From Leisingera sp. S132 (GTDB lineage Bacteria > Pseudomonadota > Alphaproteobacteria > Rhodobacterales > Rhodobacteraceae): 64,000 bases of DNA. The position numbers and the translations under genes are program-made. Numbering within the stretch: the stretch's first letter is position 1; each line of letters begins with the position of its first letter. The notes beneath the pieces were generated by a model. The model worked only from the letters and a program-made list of their open reading frames with translations, ran no database searches and was not told the DNA's origin. Location: contig NZ_CP083553.1 in assembly GCF_025144465.1 (NCBI RefSeq), positions 454,501 to 518,500 on the forward strand, in the 5' to 3' direction. Below, piece after piece: positions 44,141-52,069 of this stretch.

Positions 44141-46603
44141 TCAGCCCCGCATGATTTTGCCCTTGGGGTCGTAGTAGGGCGAGAGTTGAACATTCAGCGG
44201 GTACATTTTGCCTGCAATCTGCACCTCAAAGCCGCCCTCATCGATCCAGTCCTTGCTGACCCCGTCTTGGCGGTGGAGGCTGGCGAGCCCGACCATCGCC
44301 TGCAGCCGGAACCCCCAGTCGCCCGAGGTCACATGACCCACTATTCCGCCATCTTTCCACACAGGTTCGTTGTGGATGAGATAGGGCCCCTCCTTGGCAC
44401 CGACACCTTCGGCGATGCAGGAAACGGTCCTGTTCTGAGTCGCCGGGCCGCCTTTTTTCTGCGCGGCCAGCCTGGCTTTGCCTAGGAAGCCGTCCTCCTT
44501 GCCAAGCGCCACTGCAAAACCGAGACCGGTTTCAAAGGGGGTGTCGTCTTCGCCGATGTCGTGGCCGAAATGGCGGAAGCCTTTCTCCAGGCGGCAGGCG
44601 TTCATCGCAAACATTCCCATGTGGCGCAGGTCCAGCGGTTCCCCTGCTTCCAACAGCGCCTCGTAGACACCGGCCGCAAATTCGGAAGGCATCAGCAGCT
44701 CATAGCCCAGCTCGCCCAGGAACGACCGCCGGATAGCCCATCCGCGGGAATATCCCATGTCGATCTCCTGCGCCGCACCAAAGGGGAAGGCTTCGTTCGA
44801 GAGGTCATCACCCGAGATTGCTGACAGGATCTCCCGCGACTTTGGGCCGTGAATGGATATCAGGCCATGGGCTGAGGTGGCGTCGAAGATCTCGAACCGC
44901 CATTCCGGGTCGGCGTGGTCGCGGATCCAGGCCTGATCCCGGATCTGGCTGGGGTGGCCAGTGATCACCATGAAACACTCCGGAGCCGTGCGGATGATGG
45001 TGACATCCGCTTCGATCCCTCCGCGAGAGTTCAGGAACTGGGTGTAGACCGAGGAGCCGGTTGCCACGTTTATCTCGGCGCCGCAGACGCGGTTCAGGGC
45101 GCGCACAGCATCCGGGCCTTGAACCTGAATCTTGGCATACATCGATTGGTCGATCAGCACTGCCGTGTCCCGTGCTGCCAAGCATTCGGTCTCGACATGC
45201 GGCGACCAGTCCTTCCACCACAGGTTCGGCTCCTCATTCCAGCCCTGCTGGCCCGGATCGTAATACATCGGCACTTCCCAGCCGATCCGTTCGGCAAAGG
45301 CGGCGCCTGCCGCCTTGAGGCGGTCATGCAGCGGCACCCGCCGCACACCGCGGGCGCTGTGGATCTGGCGGCCGGCCCAGGAGACGCCGTAGTGAAAGCC
45401 CACTGATTCCGCGCTGCGATCGTGGTTGTACCTGGTGTTGCGCTGGAACGGATGCGCCCGGCGCGCCAGCATCGGTCCCATCCCGCGCGAAGGCTCGCCG
45501 TCAGACATCCATTCGGCCATCGTCAAGCCAACTCCGCCGGAGTTCAGAATGCCGTTGGAGTTCATCCCGGCAGCGATAAACAGGCCCGTAATCTCGCTGG
45601 TGGGGCCGAGGTAGGGGCGGCCGTCGGGCGTGAAGCTTTCAGGGCCGTTAAAGAAGGTCTGAATGCCCATTTCGCCCAAGGCAGGCATCCGTTCGAACAT
45701 CTTCTCCAAGTTCGGCTCCACATGCTCCATGTCAAAGGGCAGTTCGTCGAACTCGAAGTCTTCAGGAATGCCGTCAGCGCCATAAGGCTTGCCGTGTTTC
45801 TCGAAGGAGCCGATCAGCAGCTTGCCGGTGTCTTCCTTCCAGTAGGTGCGTTCTTCGGCAATGTTCAGGACCGGCTGATCCTTCGGCAGACCTTCCAATG
45901 GTTCCGTCACGATATAGAAATGCTCGGTTGCGTGCAGAGGAACGGTGACACCATGCGCCTTTGCAAACTGATGGCTCCACATGCCGCCTGCCAGCAGAAC
46001 CTTACCGGTCGAGATTGCGCCCTTATCTGTTTCCACTCCGGCAATTTTACCGTTGCGGATGATTAGCTGGGTTACCTTAGTGTCTTCGAACGGCTGTGCG
46101 CCCAGAGCTTTGGCGCCCTTGACCATGGCGACGGTCACGTCCAGCGGGTTTACTTGGCCATTGGACGGCACGAAGAAGGCAGATTTAACGTCTTCGGTTT
46201 CGATCCAGGGCCATTTCTCCTGCAATTCTCCGCGGGACAGCAGAAAACTTTCGATTCCCATGCGGACAGCGTGGTCATGGCTGCGCAACAGCTGCTCGTG
46301 CCGCACATCGCCAATTGCCAGATTGATGGTGCCATTGGGTTTGTAGCCGGTGGCTTGGCCAGTTTCTTCCTCCAGCTCACGGAACAGGCGGGCAGTATAT
46401 TTGCCCAATTCGGTTTGGGCGGTGCTGTCGCGCAGCTGGCCGACGATCCCTGCCGCGTGCCAAGTGGTGCCACTGGCGATTTTGCGCCTTTCGACCAGAA
46501 CAGCAGGTACTCCACGCTTCGCCAAGTGGTACAGCGTCGAGACACCGATGATGCCGCCACCGATGATAACCACAGGGGCTTTCCCCGGGAGATTTTGATC
46601 CAT
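44141..46603 (-). CDS. GcvT-fused FAD oxidoreductase, dimethylglycine/sarcosine dehydrogenase type (copy 2)
   Basis: 820 residues from ATG 46603, with GAAGGAA eight bases upstream. It has the same two-part structure as the protein at 27504: a DAO flavoprotein (GGGIIGVSTLYHLAKRG near 16-32; SGTTWHAAGI, H49 as probable covalent FAD site) followed by a GcvT domain from about 430 (LGELGYELLMPSEFAAG). It should demethylate an N-methylated amine and transfer the carbon to tetrahydrofolate. First structural gene after iclR, with an operator-like repeat about 140 bp upstream. Confidence 0.9.
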   Translation of the reverse strand: MDQNLPGKAPVVIIGGGIIGVSTLYHLAKRGVPAVLVERRKIASGTTWHAAGIVGQLRDSTAQTELGKYTARLFRELEEETGQATGYKPNGTINLAIGDVRHEQLLRSHDHAVRMGIESFLLSRGELQEKWPWIETEDVKSAFFVPSNGQVNPLDVTVAMVKGAKALGAQPFEDTKVTQLIIRNGKIAGVETDKGAISTGKVLLAGGMWSHQFAKAHGVTVPLHATEHFYIVTEPLEGLPKDQPVLNIAEERTYWKEDTGKLLIGSFEKHGKPYGADGIPEDFEFDELPFDMEHVEPNLEKMFERMPALGEMGIQTFFNGPESFTPDGRPYLGPTSEITGLFIAAGMNSNGILNSGGVGLTMAEWMSDGEPSRGMGPMLARRAHPFQRNTRYNHDRSAESVGFHYGVSWAGRQIHSARGVRRVPLHDRLKAAGAAFAERIGWEVPMYYDPGQQGWNEEPNLWWKDWSPHVETECLAARDTAVLIDQSMYAKIQVQGPDAVRALNRVCGAEINVATGSSVYTQFLNSRGGIEADVTIIRTAPECFMVITGHPSQIRDQAWIRDHADPEWRFEIFDATSAHGLISIHGPKSREILSAISGDDLSNEAFPFGAAQEIDMGYSRGWAIRRSFLGELGYELLMPSEFAAGVYEALLEAGEPLDLRHMGMFAMNACRLEKGFRHFGHDIGEDDTPFETGLGFAVALGKEDGFLGKARLAAQKKGGPATQNRTVSCIAEGVGAKEGPYLIHNEPVWKDGGIVGHVTSGDWGFRLQAMVGLASLHRQDGVSKDWIDEGGFEVQIAGKMYPLNVQLSPYYDPKGKIMRG

Positions 46604-46606
46604 CAA

Positions 46607-46755
46607 TTCGTTCCTTCAGCCCGCTGGTGCAGGCGATCCGCAGGTTTCCGACCGGGAGCCAAGAGGCGCCAAGGAGAGCAGATTTCAGCCGTTCTGATGC
46701 AGATCTTGTGGCAGAAAGATTCGATTCACAGAAATATTTCGCACCAAAGGTGCGT
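46607..46755. promoter_or_regulatory. Promoter region of the GcvT-dehydrogenase/Tct operon
   Basis: The 149-bp space between the iclR stop and the first structural gene has no ORF. It should contain the operon promoter, and its iclR-side end holds a repeat also found upstream of iclR (46741-46765). An AT-rich stretch, 46718-46740, is a likely promoter core. Confidence 0.45.
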
Positions 46756-46765
46756 TTATTGCACC
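46741..46765. promoter_or_regulatory. IclR-type operator, copy A (operon promoter)
   Basis: GCAC (46741-46744), GGTGCG (46749-46754) and GCACC (46761-46765) are spaced exactly as in copy B at 47632. GGTGC and GCACC form a perfect inverted repeat with a 7-base spacer, and GCACC-AAA-GGTGC forms a second overlapping one. The right half covers the iclR stop codon. Repetition at both the regulator and the target operon marks it as the probable IclR binding site. Confidence 0.65.
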
Positions 46766-47535
46766 GATCGTGAGGCCGGGCTGTGCGGCGACGGTGCTCC
46801 GGTCAAAGCGGTCTCCAGCTGCCGGATAGCGGCTCCCAGCAAAGCTGCCAGTTCCGCTTGACGGGCGGCATCCAGGTTCAGGTCAGGAACCGCAATCGCT
46901 ATGGTGCCTGCCGGGTCCTTGCCATCGGTGAAAAACGGCATCGCCACGCTGGCGACCCCGATCTCAACGGTGTTGCGGGCGCACGAATAGCCGCGGTTCC
47001 GGGTTTCACGGAGCACATCTCTCAGCTCAGCTTCATCGGTCACAGTGAAGCGTGTCAGTTTCTCCCGTTTCAGATCCAGCAACCGCTCCCGGGTGTCGTC
47101 AGAACAGAATGCCAGAAACGCCAGTCCGGAAGAGGAAGAGTGGTAAGGGTAGGTTTCCGCAGGCTGAAGATTTATCACATTGCCGCGTGCAGGCAGGGTG
47201 AACGAAGCGGTCCCCAAGCCCACTGCTCCTGGAATGCCGACATGCACGGTTTCATTTGCTTGTGCGGACAGCCACTGTGTCACTACTTGGGTTGCCTTTA
47301 CCATCGGTACCGTGGCCTCGCGCAGCCGCGCCAGAGACAGGAAGGCGTGGCCCAAGCGGTATTTTCGGGTTTCCGGGTTCTGTTCGATGAAACCGTGCTT
47401 GATCAGTGAAAGAAGCAACCTGCGCGTCACGGCTTTGTCTTGATCTGTGGCGCGGGCCAAGTCGTTCAAACCGATTTCAAGGTTCTCCAGCGAAAACTGG
47501 CGCAGCAGAAACATCGCCTTGTCCACGGTTTTCAT
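46756..47535 (-). CDS. IclR-family transcriptional regulator
   Basis: 259 residues from ATG 47535, directly after GGAGG. The N-terminal winged helix is LRQFSLENLEIGLNDLARATDQDKAVTRRLLLSLIKHGFIEQNPETRKYRLG. The effector domain has SGLAFLAF, then RGYSCARNTVEIGVASVAMPFF and GTIAIAVPDL, the usual ligand-binding region. It is encoded upstream of and in the same direction as the GcvT-dehydrogenase/Tct operon, and matching repeat elements lie in front of both, so control of that operon and self-control are likely. Confidence 0.93.
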   Translation of the reverse strand: MKTVDKAMFLLRQFSLENLEIGLNDLARATDQDKAVTRRLLLSLIKHGFIEQNPETRKYRLGHAFLSLARLREATVPMVKATQVVTQWLSAQANETVHVGIPGAVGLGTASFTLPARGNVINLQPAETYPYHSSSSGLAFLAFCSDDTRERLLDLKREKLTRFTVTDEAELRDVLRETRNRGYSCARNTVEIGVASVAMPFFTDGKDPAGTIAIAVPDLNLDAARQAELAALLGAAIRQLETALTGAPSPHSPASRSVQ

Positions 47536-47631
47536 TGGACCTCCATCGTGCAATTCGGTTCAGCATGTTTGGCTGGAGCCAAGCTTTGGGCGCTAAAGTA
47601 CCACATGGCAGAGGCGGATACCGAAATTTCC

Positions 47632-47656
47632 GCACTCTAGGTGCGCTTAAAGCACC
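47632..47656. promoter_or_regulatory. IclR-type operator, copy B (iclR promoter)
   Basis: GCAC (47632-47635), GGTGCG (47640-47645) and GCACC (47652-47656), the same spacing as copy A. AGGTGC / GCACCT is a perfect 6-bp inverted repeat around seven bases. It lies about 97 bp upstream of the iclR ATG, consistent with autoregulation. It is 114 bp from the ECF promoter on the other side. Confidence 0.65.
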
Positions 47657-47769
47657 TTATCAATTGCATCCTGCAAGGCGCCTCGAAGTAGGGCATTTTG
47701 CAACCTGTTATCTGCTGCTGATTAAGGCTTGGGTTCACAGCAAAAGCCCCAAAAAATATTCCTGTGCGG

Positions 47770-47798
47770 TGATCCGGCTTCAACATCGGTTCGTAACC
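47770..47798 (+). promoter_or_regulatory. ECF (RpoE-type) promoter of rpoE-chrR
   Basis: TGATCC (47770-47775), an 18-base spacer and TAACC (47794-47798). The -35 matches the TGATCC I recall for Rhodobacter sphaeroides RpoE promoters, and the same layout occurs twice at 50603-50689. Only five bases separate the -10 from the rpoE ATG. Self-activation is expected for this sigma factor. Confidence 0.7.
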
Positions 47799-47803
47799 AG
47801 ACT

Positions 47804-48433
47804 ATGGTGACACTGAATTTGGATAGGCCGCCGGGAGAAACAATTGTGCTTCGGGCAATCCCTGAGGACAATGACGCTGTGCCCAAAGATCAGTCGTTTT
47901 CGCAACTTACCCTTTGGCTCCTTGCCGTGCGCGATCAGCGTGACAGGGGGGCATTCGAAGACATGTTTGATTATCTGGCGCCGCGGCTGAAGGGATTTGT
48001 CATCCGGTGCGGTGCGAGGCCCGCGCTGGCGGAAGAAATAGTGCAGGACGTCATGCTTACCATTTGGCGGAAAGCCGCGCTGTTTGATCCGCACAGGGCG
48101 CAGGCCTCGGCTTGGATTTATCAGATCGCCCGCAATCGCCATATCGACATTGTCCGCAAGGAAAGCCGGCCCGTGCCGGATGAACTGGGAGAAGACACCT
48201 GCACCGAGCCAGATGCGAGTCAAATACTGGCTTTGGAGCAGGAAGCGGAGCAGTTGAAGCATGCCATTGCGCAGCTGCATCCCGATCAGAAAGAGATGAT
48301 CGTAAAGGCCTATATGGGTGAGCTGACGCATCAGGAGATCAGCAGTCAGACCGGCCTGCCGCTTGGAACCGTAAAATCGCGCATTCGCCTGGGACTCGGG
48401 CGGTTGCGCAAGGAACTAAAAGGATTGCGTTGA
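47804..48433 (+). CDS. rpoE: ECF sigma factor, RpoE/ECF11 type (singlet-oxygen response)
   Basis: 209 residues from ATG 47804; no Shine-Dalgarno is present, and the start is set by homology and by the promoter five bases upstream. Region 2 spans roughly 35-100 (FEDMFDYLAPRLKGFVIRCG, EEIVQDVMLTIWRKA, ASAWIYQIARNRHIDIVRK). Region 4 spans roughly 140-195 (LHPDQKEMIVKAYMGELTHQEISSQTGLPLGTVKSRIRLGLGRLR). The next gene is a ChrR-type anti-sigma factor, so it is the RpoE of the singlet oxygen response. Its likely targets are the divergent promoters near 50600-50690. Confidence 0.92.
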   Translation: MVTLNLDRPPGETIVLRAIPEDNDAVPKDQSFSQLTLWLLAVRDQRDRGAFEDMFDYLAPRLKGFVIRCGARPALAEEIVQDVMLTIWRKAALFDPHRAQASAWIYQIARNRHIDIVRKESRPVPDELGEDTCTEPDASQILALEQEAEQLKHAIAQLHPDQKEMIVKAYMGELTHQEISSQTGLPLGTVKSRIRLGLGRLRKELKGLR

Positions 48434-49069
48434 ATGCCTGCAATCACTCACCACATCCCCGACGCGATGATTGCGGCCTATGTCTCCGGCAACCTTCCGC
48501 ACGCCTTCTCCATGGTGGTTGCTTCCCACTTGTCCTATTGCCGCGGCTGCCAGGCGGCGCTCGGCGCGCATCGGGTCGCTGGCGGAGCGCTGCTTGAGGC
48601 AGGGGAGGGCGTGGCTGTTGATACAGGCCTGAAGTCGAAGGTACTGGCCGCACTTGATGCGCCTGTTGTTCCGGAACCGGTCTTCGAGGCTAAGGGGATC
48701 TTCCCGGGCCCTGTCATACAGAGCCTGAAGGGGCGGCCGCCGCGCTGGAAGACACTCGGAATGGGCGTGAAGCAGGACATTCTTTTTGAAGACAATGAAG
48801 GGTCTGCCCGCCTGCTGTTCATCCCGGCCGGTCAGGCGGTGCCTGATCACAGCCACAATGGTCTGGAGCTGACACTGGTCCTTCAGGGGAGCTTCAGTGA
48901 TGAGACCGGGCAATTTGGTGTCGGTGATGTCGAGATTGGTGACGAGAACCTGGAACATACTCCGGTTGCAGATGCGGGCGTTCCTTGCATTTGCCTGGCT
49001 GCTACCGACGCTCCGCTGAGGTTCAGAGCTTTCATGCCGCGCTTGCTGCAGCCGCTTTTCCGGATTTGA
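48434..49069 (+). CDS. chrR: Zinc-dependent anti-sigma factor ChrR with cupin domain
   Basis: 211 residues; the ATG follows the rpoE stop with no gap. The N-terminal anti-sigma domain keeps the zinc ligands H6, H32, C36 and C39 (SHLSYCRGC). The C-terminal cupin has H139, H141, E145 and H175 (DHSHNGLELTLVLQG; EHTP) and a CIC pair, C185/C187. These positions parallel those known in R. sphaeroides ChrR, where the N-terminal part holds RpoE and the cupin part is needed for release by singlet oxygen. Confidence 0.94.
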   Translation: MPAITHHIPDAMIAAYVSGNLPHAFSMVVASHLSYCRGCQAALGAHRVAGGALLEAGEGVAVDTGLKSKVLAALDAPVVPEPVFEAKGIFPGPVIQSLKGRPPRWKTLGMGVKQDILFEDNEGSARLLFIPAGQAVPDHSHNGLELTLVLQGSFSDETGQFGVGDVEIGDENLEHTPVADAGVPCICLAATDAPLRFRAFMPRLLQPLFRI

Positions 49070-49104
49070 GACGAGATTGATAGGGGTCAGGTCCGGCACG
49101 CCCC

Positions 49105-49830
49105 TCATTTCCTGCGGTAGAGAATCCAGTCGGGAAGCAGATGAAGCGCCTTGATCGCATAGGAAAAGGGGCGCGGGAAATCGGTGCGGAAGCGGCGCGA
49201 CCGCATCGCCGCAACCACATGGCGGGCAGCTTCATGCGGCTCAAGCAACTGGGGCATCCGGAAGCTGTTCTTGTCCGTCAGGCGGGTTCTTATGAAGCCG
49301 GGATTGACCAGACGGACTGTGACGCCACTGCCCTTCAGGTCATGGCGCATGGTTTCCGCAAGGCTGATCAGTGCCGCCTTGCTGGCGCCGTAGCCGATTG
49401 ATGCAGGCAGCCCCCGGTAGCCGGCCAGAGAACCGACAAGTGTGATATCTCCGCGCTTTTGTCTGACAAAGCCGGGCACCACTTCCCCAAGAACCCGCAG
49501 CGCGCCTGTGAAATTCACATCGCTCATCTTCAGCACGGTGCTGCTGTCCCAGTCCTGGGTCCGCATCGGTTCATAGGCGCCCGCATTGTAGATCACGCCA
49601 TCCAGCGGCCCGGCGGTGCGGGCGGCCTCTGCAACCGCGTTTAAATCTGTCACATCCACAGGCAGTGCAATCGCATGGCGCAGTTCTTGTGCCAGTTCCT
49701 GCAGCGCATCTTTGGAACGGGCCGACAAGATCAGCCGGGCCCCTTCATGGTCCAGCAGGCGTGCAGTCTCACGGCCCAGCCCGTGACTCGCCCCGATCAG
49801 CCAGTAGGTCTTAGCTGCAAACAGCGTCAC
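49105..49830 (-). CDS. Short-chain dehydrogenase/reductase
   Basis: 241 residues from GTG 49830, which forms a GTGA overlap with the preceding gene and has AAAGAGG upstream. Rossmann motif GASHGLGRETA near 13, YNAGAYEP, catalytic Ser in LVGSLAGYRG and YGASK (YxxxK) near 146. It is in the minus-strand pair with a DUF1365 gene under an RpoE-type promoter, so it is probably part of the singlet-oxygen response. Substrate unknown; a lipid-modifying role fits its neighbours. Confidence 0.88.
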   Translation of the reverse strand: MTLFAAKTYWLIGASHGLGRETARLLDHEGARLILSARSKDALQELAQELRHAIALPVDVTDLNAVAEAARTAGPLDGVIYNAGAYEPMRTQDWDSSTVLKMSDVNFTGALRVLGEVVPGFVRQKRGDITLVGSLAGYRGLPASIGYGASKAALISLAETMRHDLKGSGVTVRLVNPGFIRTRLTDKNSFRMPQLLEPHEAARHVVAAMRSRRFRTDFPRPFSYAIKALHLLPDWILYRRK

Positions 49831-50597
49831 GCCTCTTTCTCCGAGAATGTTGCACTGTCGGAAATCAGGGGTTCCGGCGGATTTGGTTTCTTCAGGAAGG
49901 GTGCGCGTTTGACCCAAAGCCGCAGTGCCTGCCAGTAGATCAGCACGACTACGCGGGCCGCGCCAAGCGGCCGGCGCAAGGCGGCGCTTAGAAGTCCGCC
50001 AGTAGTGACGGGCTTGCGCAGGCCATTCAGCGTCGCCAGAACCCCTTCTTCGCCATTGGTATAGGAAATCCGGATGTTGAAGGCTTCCTCTGTCATGCCG
50101 AAATTGAAGCTGTAGCGGCCTGCCACCTGTTGAAACGGCGAGACATGCATCAGCTTCTCGGCCTCAATCACTTCGCTGCGCCGGATCGGCCGGAAATCCG
50201 GGTGGGCGGCGAAGTAGCAGTGCCGGTGGCCGAAGGTGTTGTTCACCTCAGCAACAAAGGCCCGCGGGCTGCCGTCCCTCACCGCGATCCAGAAACTGAC
50301 CGGGTTGAAATGGAAGCACAAAAAACTCGGCTGGGTCAGCAGCAGCAGCTGAGCGCCCTCAAGAGGGAAACCGCGCCGCTTCAACTCCTCGCGGAACCAC
50401 GCAATACCGCGCCCGTTGCCGCGCGGTCCGCCGTGGCGGCGGTCATGGATCGAAAACAGGTTGAAACGGTTGCGCGATAAAAGCGGCGGCGCTCCTAGAC
50501 TCAGGTCTGTCAGAATAAAGTCGACGCCATAGCGGAAGGCGTTTTTCAAACTTCCCTTGCGGGCGTGAAAAGTCTGGGCTGCCACGTGCTCAATCAT
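49827..50597 (-). CDS. DUF1365 family protein
   Basis: 256 residues from ATG 50597. DUF1365 landmarks: VAAQTFHARKGSLKNAFRYGVDF near the start, LLTQPSFLCFHFNPVSFWIAV near 105-125, FVAEVNNTFGHRHCYF, and KLMHVSPFQQVAGRYSF. The family co-occurs with cyclopropane-fatty-acid-synthase-like methylases and flavin oxidases, as here. The biochemical function is not known to me. The start codon is five bases after a TGATCC-N18-TATCC promoter, so the mRNA may lack a leader. Confidence 0.88.
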   Translation of the reverse strand: MIEHVAAQTFHARKGSLKNAFRYGVDFILTDLSLGAPPLLSRNRFNLFSIHDRRHGGPRGNGRGIAWFREELKRRGFPLEGAQLLLLTQPSFLCFHFNPVSFWIAVRDGSPRAFVAEVNNTFGHRHCYFAAHPDFRPIRRSEVIEAEKLMHVSPFQQVAGRYSFNFGMTEEAFNIRISYTNGEEGVLATLNGLRKPVTTGGLLSAALRRPLGAARVVVLIYWQALRLWVKRAPFLKKPNPPEPLISDSATFSEKEA

Positions 50598-50602
50598 GAA
50601 AC

Positions 50603-50631
50603 GGATACGCCTGCTTTGCCGTCCCGGATCA
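50603..50631 (-). promoter_or_regulatory. ECF (RpoE-type) promoter of the DUF1365-SDR operon
   Basis: Read on the minus strand: TGATCC (50631-50626), an 18-base spacer and TATCC (50607-50603). The -10 is five bases from the DUF1365 ATG, the same distance as at rpoE. It faces a second copy on the plus strand 30 bp away. Confidence 0.7.
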
Positions 50632-50660
50632 CCCGTCTTGCAGTTTTTTCGCGAACAGAG

Positions 50661-50689
50661 TGATCCGGTTTCTTGCCTGTGGCGTATCC
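50661..50689 (+). promoter_or_regulatory. ECF (RpoE-type) promoter of the lipid-photolyase operon
   Basis: TGATCC (50661-50666), an 18-base spacer and TATCC (50685-50689). The start codon is 31 bp downstream and preceded by AAGGAA, so this transcript has a normal leader. It should drive the six genes from 50720 to 56988. Confidence 0.7.
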
Positions 50690-50719
50690 GGTCAGAACAA
50701 CAGCAAGGAAAACAGACAG

Positions 50720-52069
50720 ATGCTGGATCAGACGCAGGGACGCCGCCGCAGGATTGCCATTGCCGGCGGTGGGATTTCGGGGCTTGCCGCAGCTTACTAC
50801 CTGTCTGCTTACCACGACGTGACCCTGTTTGAAGCCGCCCCACGGCTGGGCGGCCACGCACGCTCAGTCCTGGCCGGGCGGAACGGGGATCAGCCTGTCG
50901 ATACGGGCTTTATCGTATTCAATTATGCCACCTATCCGTATCTAACCCGATTGTTCCGCGAACTGGATGTACCGGTCATCAAGAGCGACATGAGCTTCTG
51001 CGCCAGCATCGACGACGGGCGTCTGGAATACGGGCTGAACAGCCTGCGCTCGCTGACCGCCCAGAAACGAAACCTGTTGCGTCCGCAATTCCACGGGATG
51101 ATCGCGGATATCCTGCGGTTCGGCAAACAGGCCGAGGCGGCCGCCACCGATGACGAAAAGACCATCGGCGAGCTGGTGGAGGAACTGGGCTTGGGCAGCT
51201 GGTTCCGATATCACTACCTGATGCCGATGTGCGGTGCGATCTGGTCCACTCCTGTCGGCGACGTTGACGCCTTTCCCGCCAAATCCCTGGTCCGCTTCTT
51301 CCGCAATCACGCACTGCTCGCAGGCACTGGCAAGCACCAATGGTGGACAGTCAAGGGTGGCAGTATCGAATATGTCCGGCGCCTGGAGGCAGCGCTTCTA
51401 GCCCGCGGCTGCGCGATCCGCACGTCCAGCCCGGTTCAAAGTGTTGTCCGGCAGGCGGATGGTGTTTGGGTTCAAGTCCAGGGTGAAACTTCGCACCGCT
51501 TCGACGATCTCATCCTTGCCTGCCATTCCGATCAGGCGCTGGCCATTCTGGGTGGGGATGCCCGGCCCCAAGAGACGTTGGCGCTGGGGGCAATCCGTTA
51601 TCAGCCGAACACGGCTGTTTTGCACTGCGATGAAGCGCAGATGCCGAAACGGCGCGACTGCTGGTCCAGCTGGGCCTACCGCAGTCAGGAGGGCCGCGTC
51701 GGTGTGACCTACTGGATGAACCGGCTGCAAAACATTCCTGACTGCGATCCTCTGTTTGTGACGCTGAACCCCACCCGCCCCATCCCTGCGGACAAGGTGT
51801 ACGATCAAGTGGAGTTTTCACACCCTGTTTTCGATAAGGCAGCCCTGCGTGCCCAGCATCAGATTCAGGCGATACAGGGCCAGAATGGCACCTGGTTTGC
51901 CGGCGCCTACAACCGTCACGGTTTCCACGAAGACGGTATCGCCAGCGCCATGCGGATTGTCCGCAGGATGAACCCCCTCACCCTTCAGAAGGCCAAAGGA
52001 ACAGACCATGGCATTGACAGACAAAGCGCTGCAGTCGGAATTTCTGAAAACCTGCGCGCAACTGCGTGA
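50720..52069 (+). CDS. FAD-dependent amine oxidase/desaturase-like oxidoreductase
   Basis: 449 residues from ATG 50720 (AAGGAA at 50705-50710). FAD site IAGGGISGLAAAYYLSAYHDVTLFEA near 13-38, followed by GGHARSV and DTGFIVFNYATYPYLTRLF. This subfamily of the amine oxidase/phytoene desaturase superfamily is commonly next to fatty acyl methylases. By context it probably desaturates or oxidises methylated acyl chains of phospholipids; members have been linked to methylated furan fatty acid synthesis in Rhodobacter (from memory). It overlaps the next gene by 62 bp. Confidence 0.85.
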   Translation: MLDQTQGRRRRIAIAGGGISGLAAAYYLSAYHDVTLFEAAPRLGGHARSVLAGRNGDQPVDTGFIVFNYATYPYLTRLFRELDVPVIKSDMSFCASIDDGRLEYGLNSLRSLTAQKRNLLRPQFHGMIADILRFGKQAEAAATDDEKTIGELVEELGLGSWFRYHYLMPMCGAIWSTPVGDVDAFPAKSLVRFFRNHALLAGTGKHQWWTVKGGSIEYVRRLEAALLARGCAIRTSSPVQSVVRQADGVWVQVQGETSHRFDDLILACHSDQALAILGGDARPQETLALGAIRYQPNTAVLHCDEAQMPKRRDCWSSWAYRSQEGRVGVTYWMNRLQNIPDCDPLFVTLNPTRPIPADKVYDQVEFSHPVFDKAALRAQHQIQAIQGQNGTWFAGAYNRHGFHEDGIASAMRIVRRMNPLTLQKAKGTDHGIDRQSAAVGISENLRATA

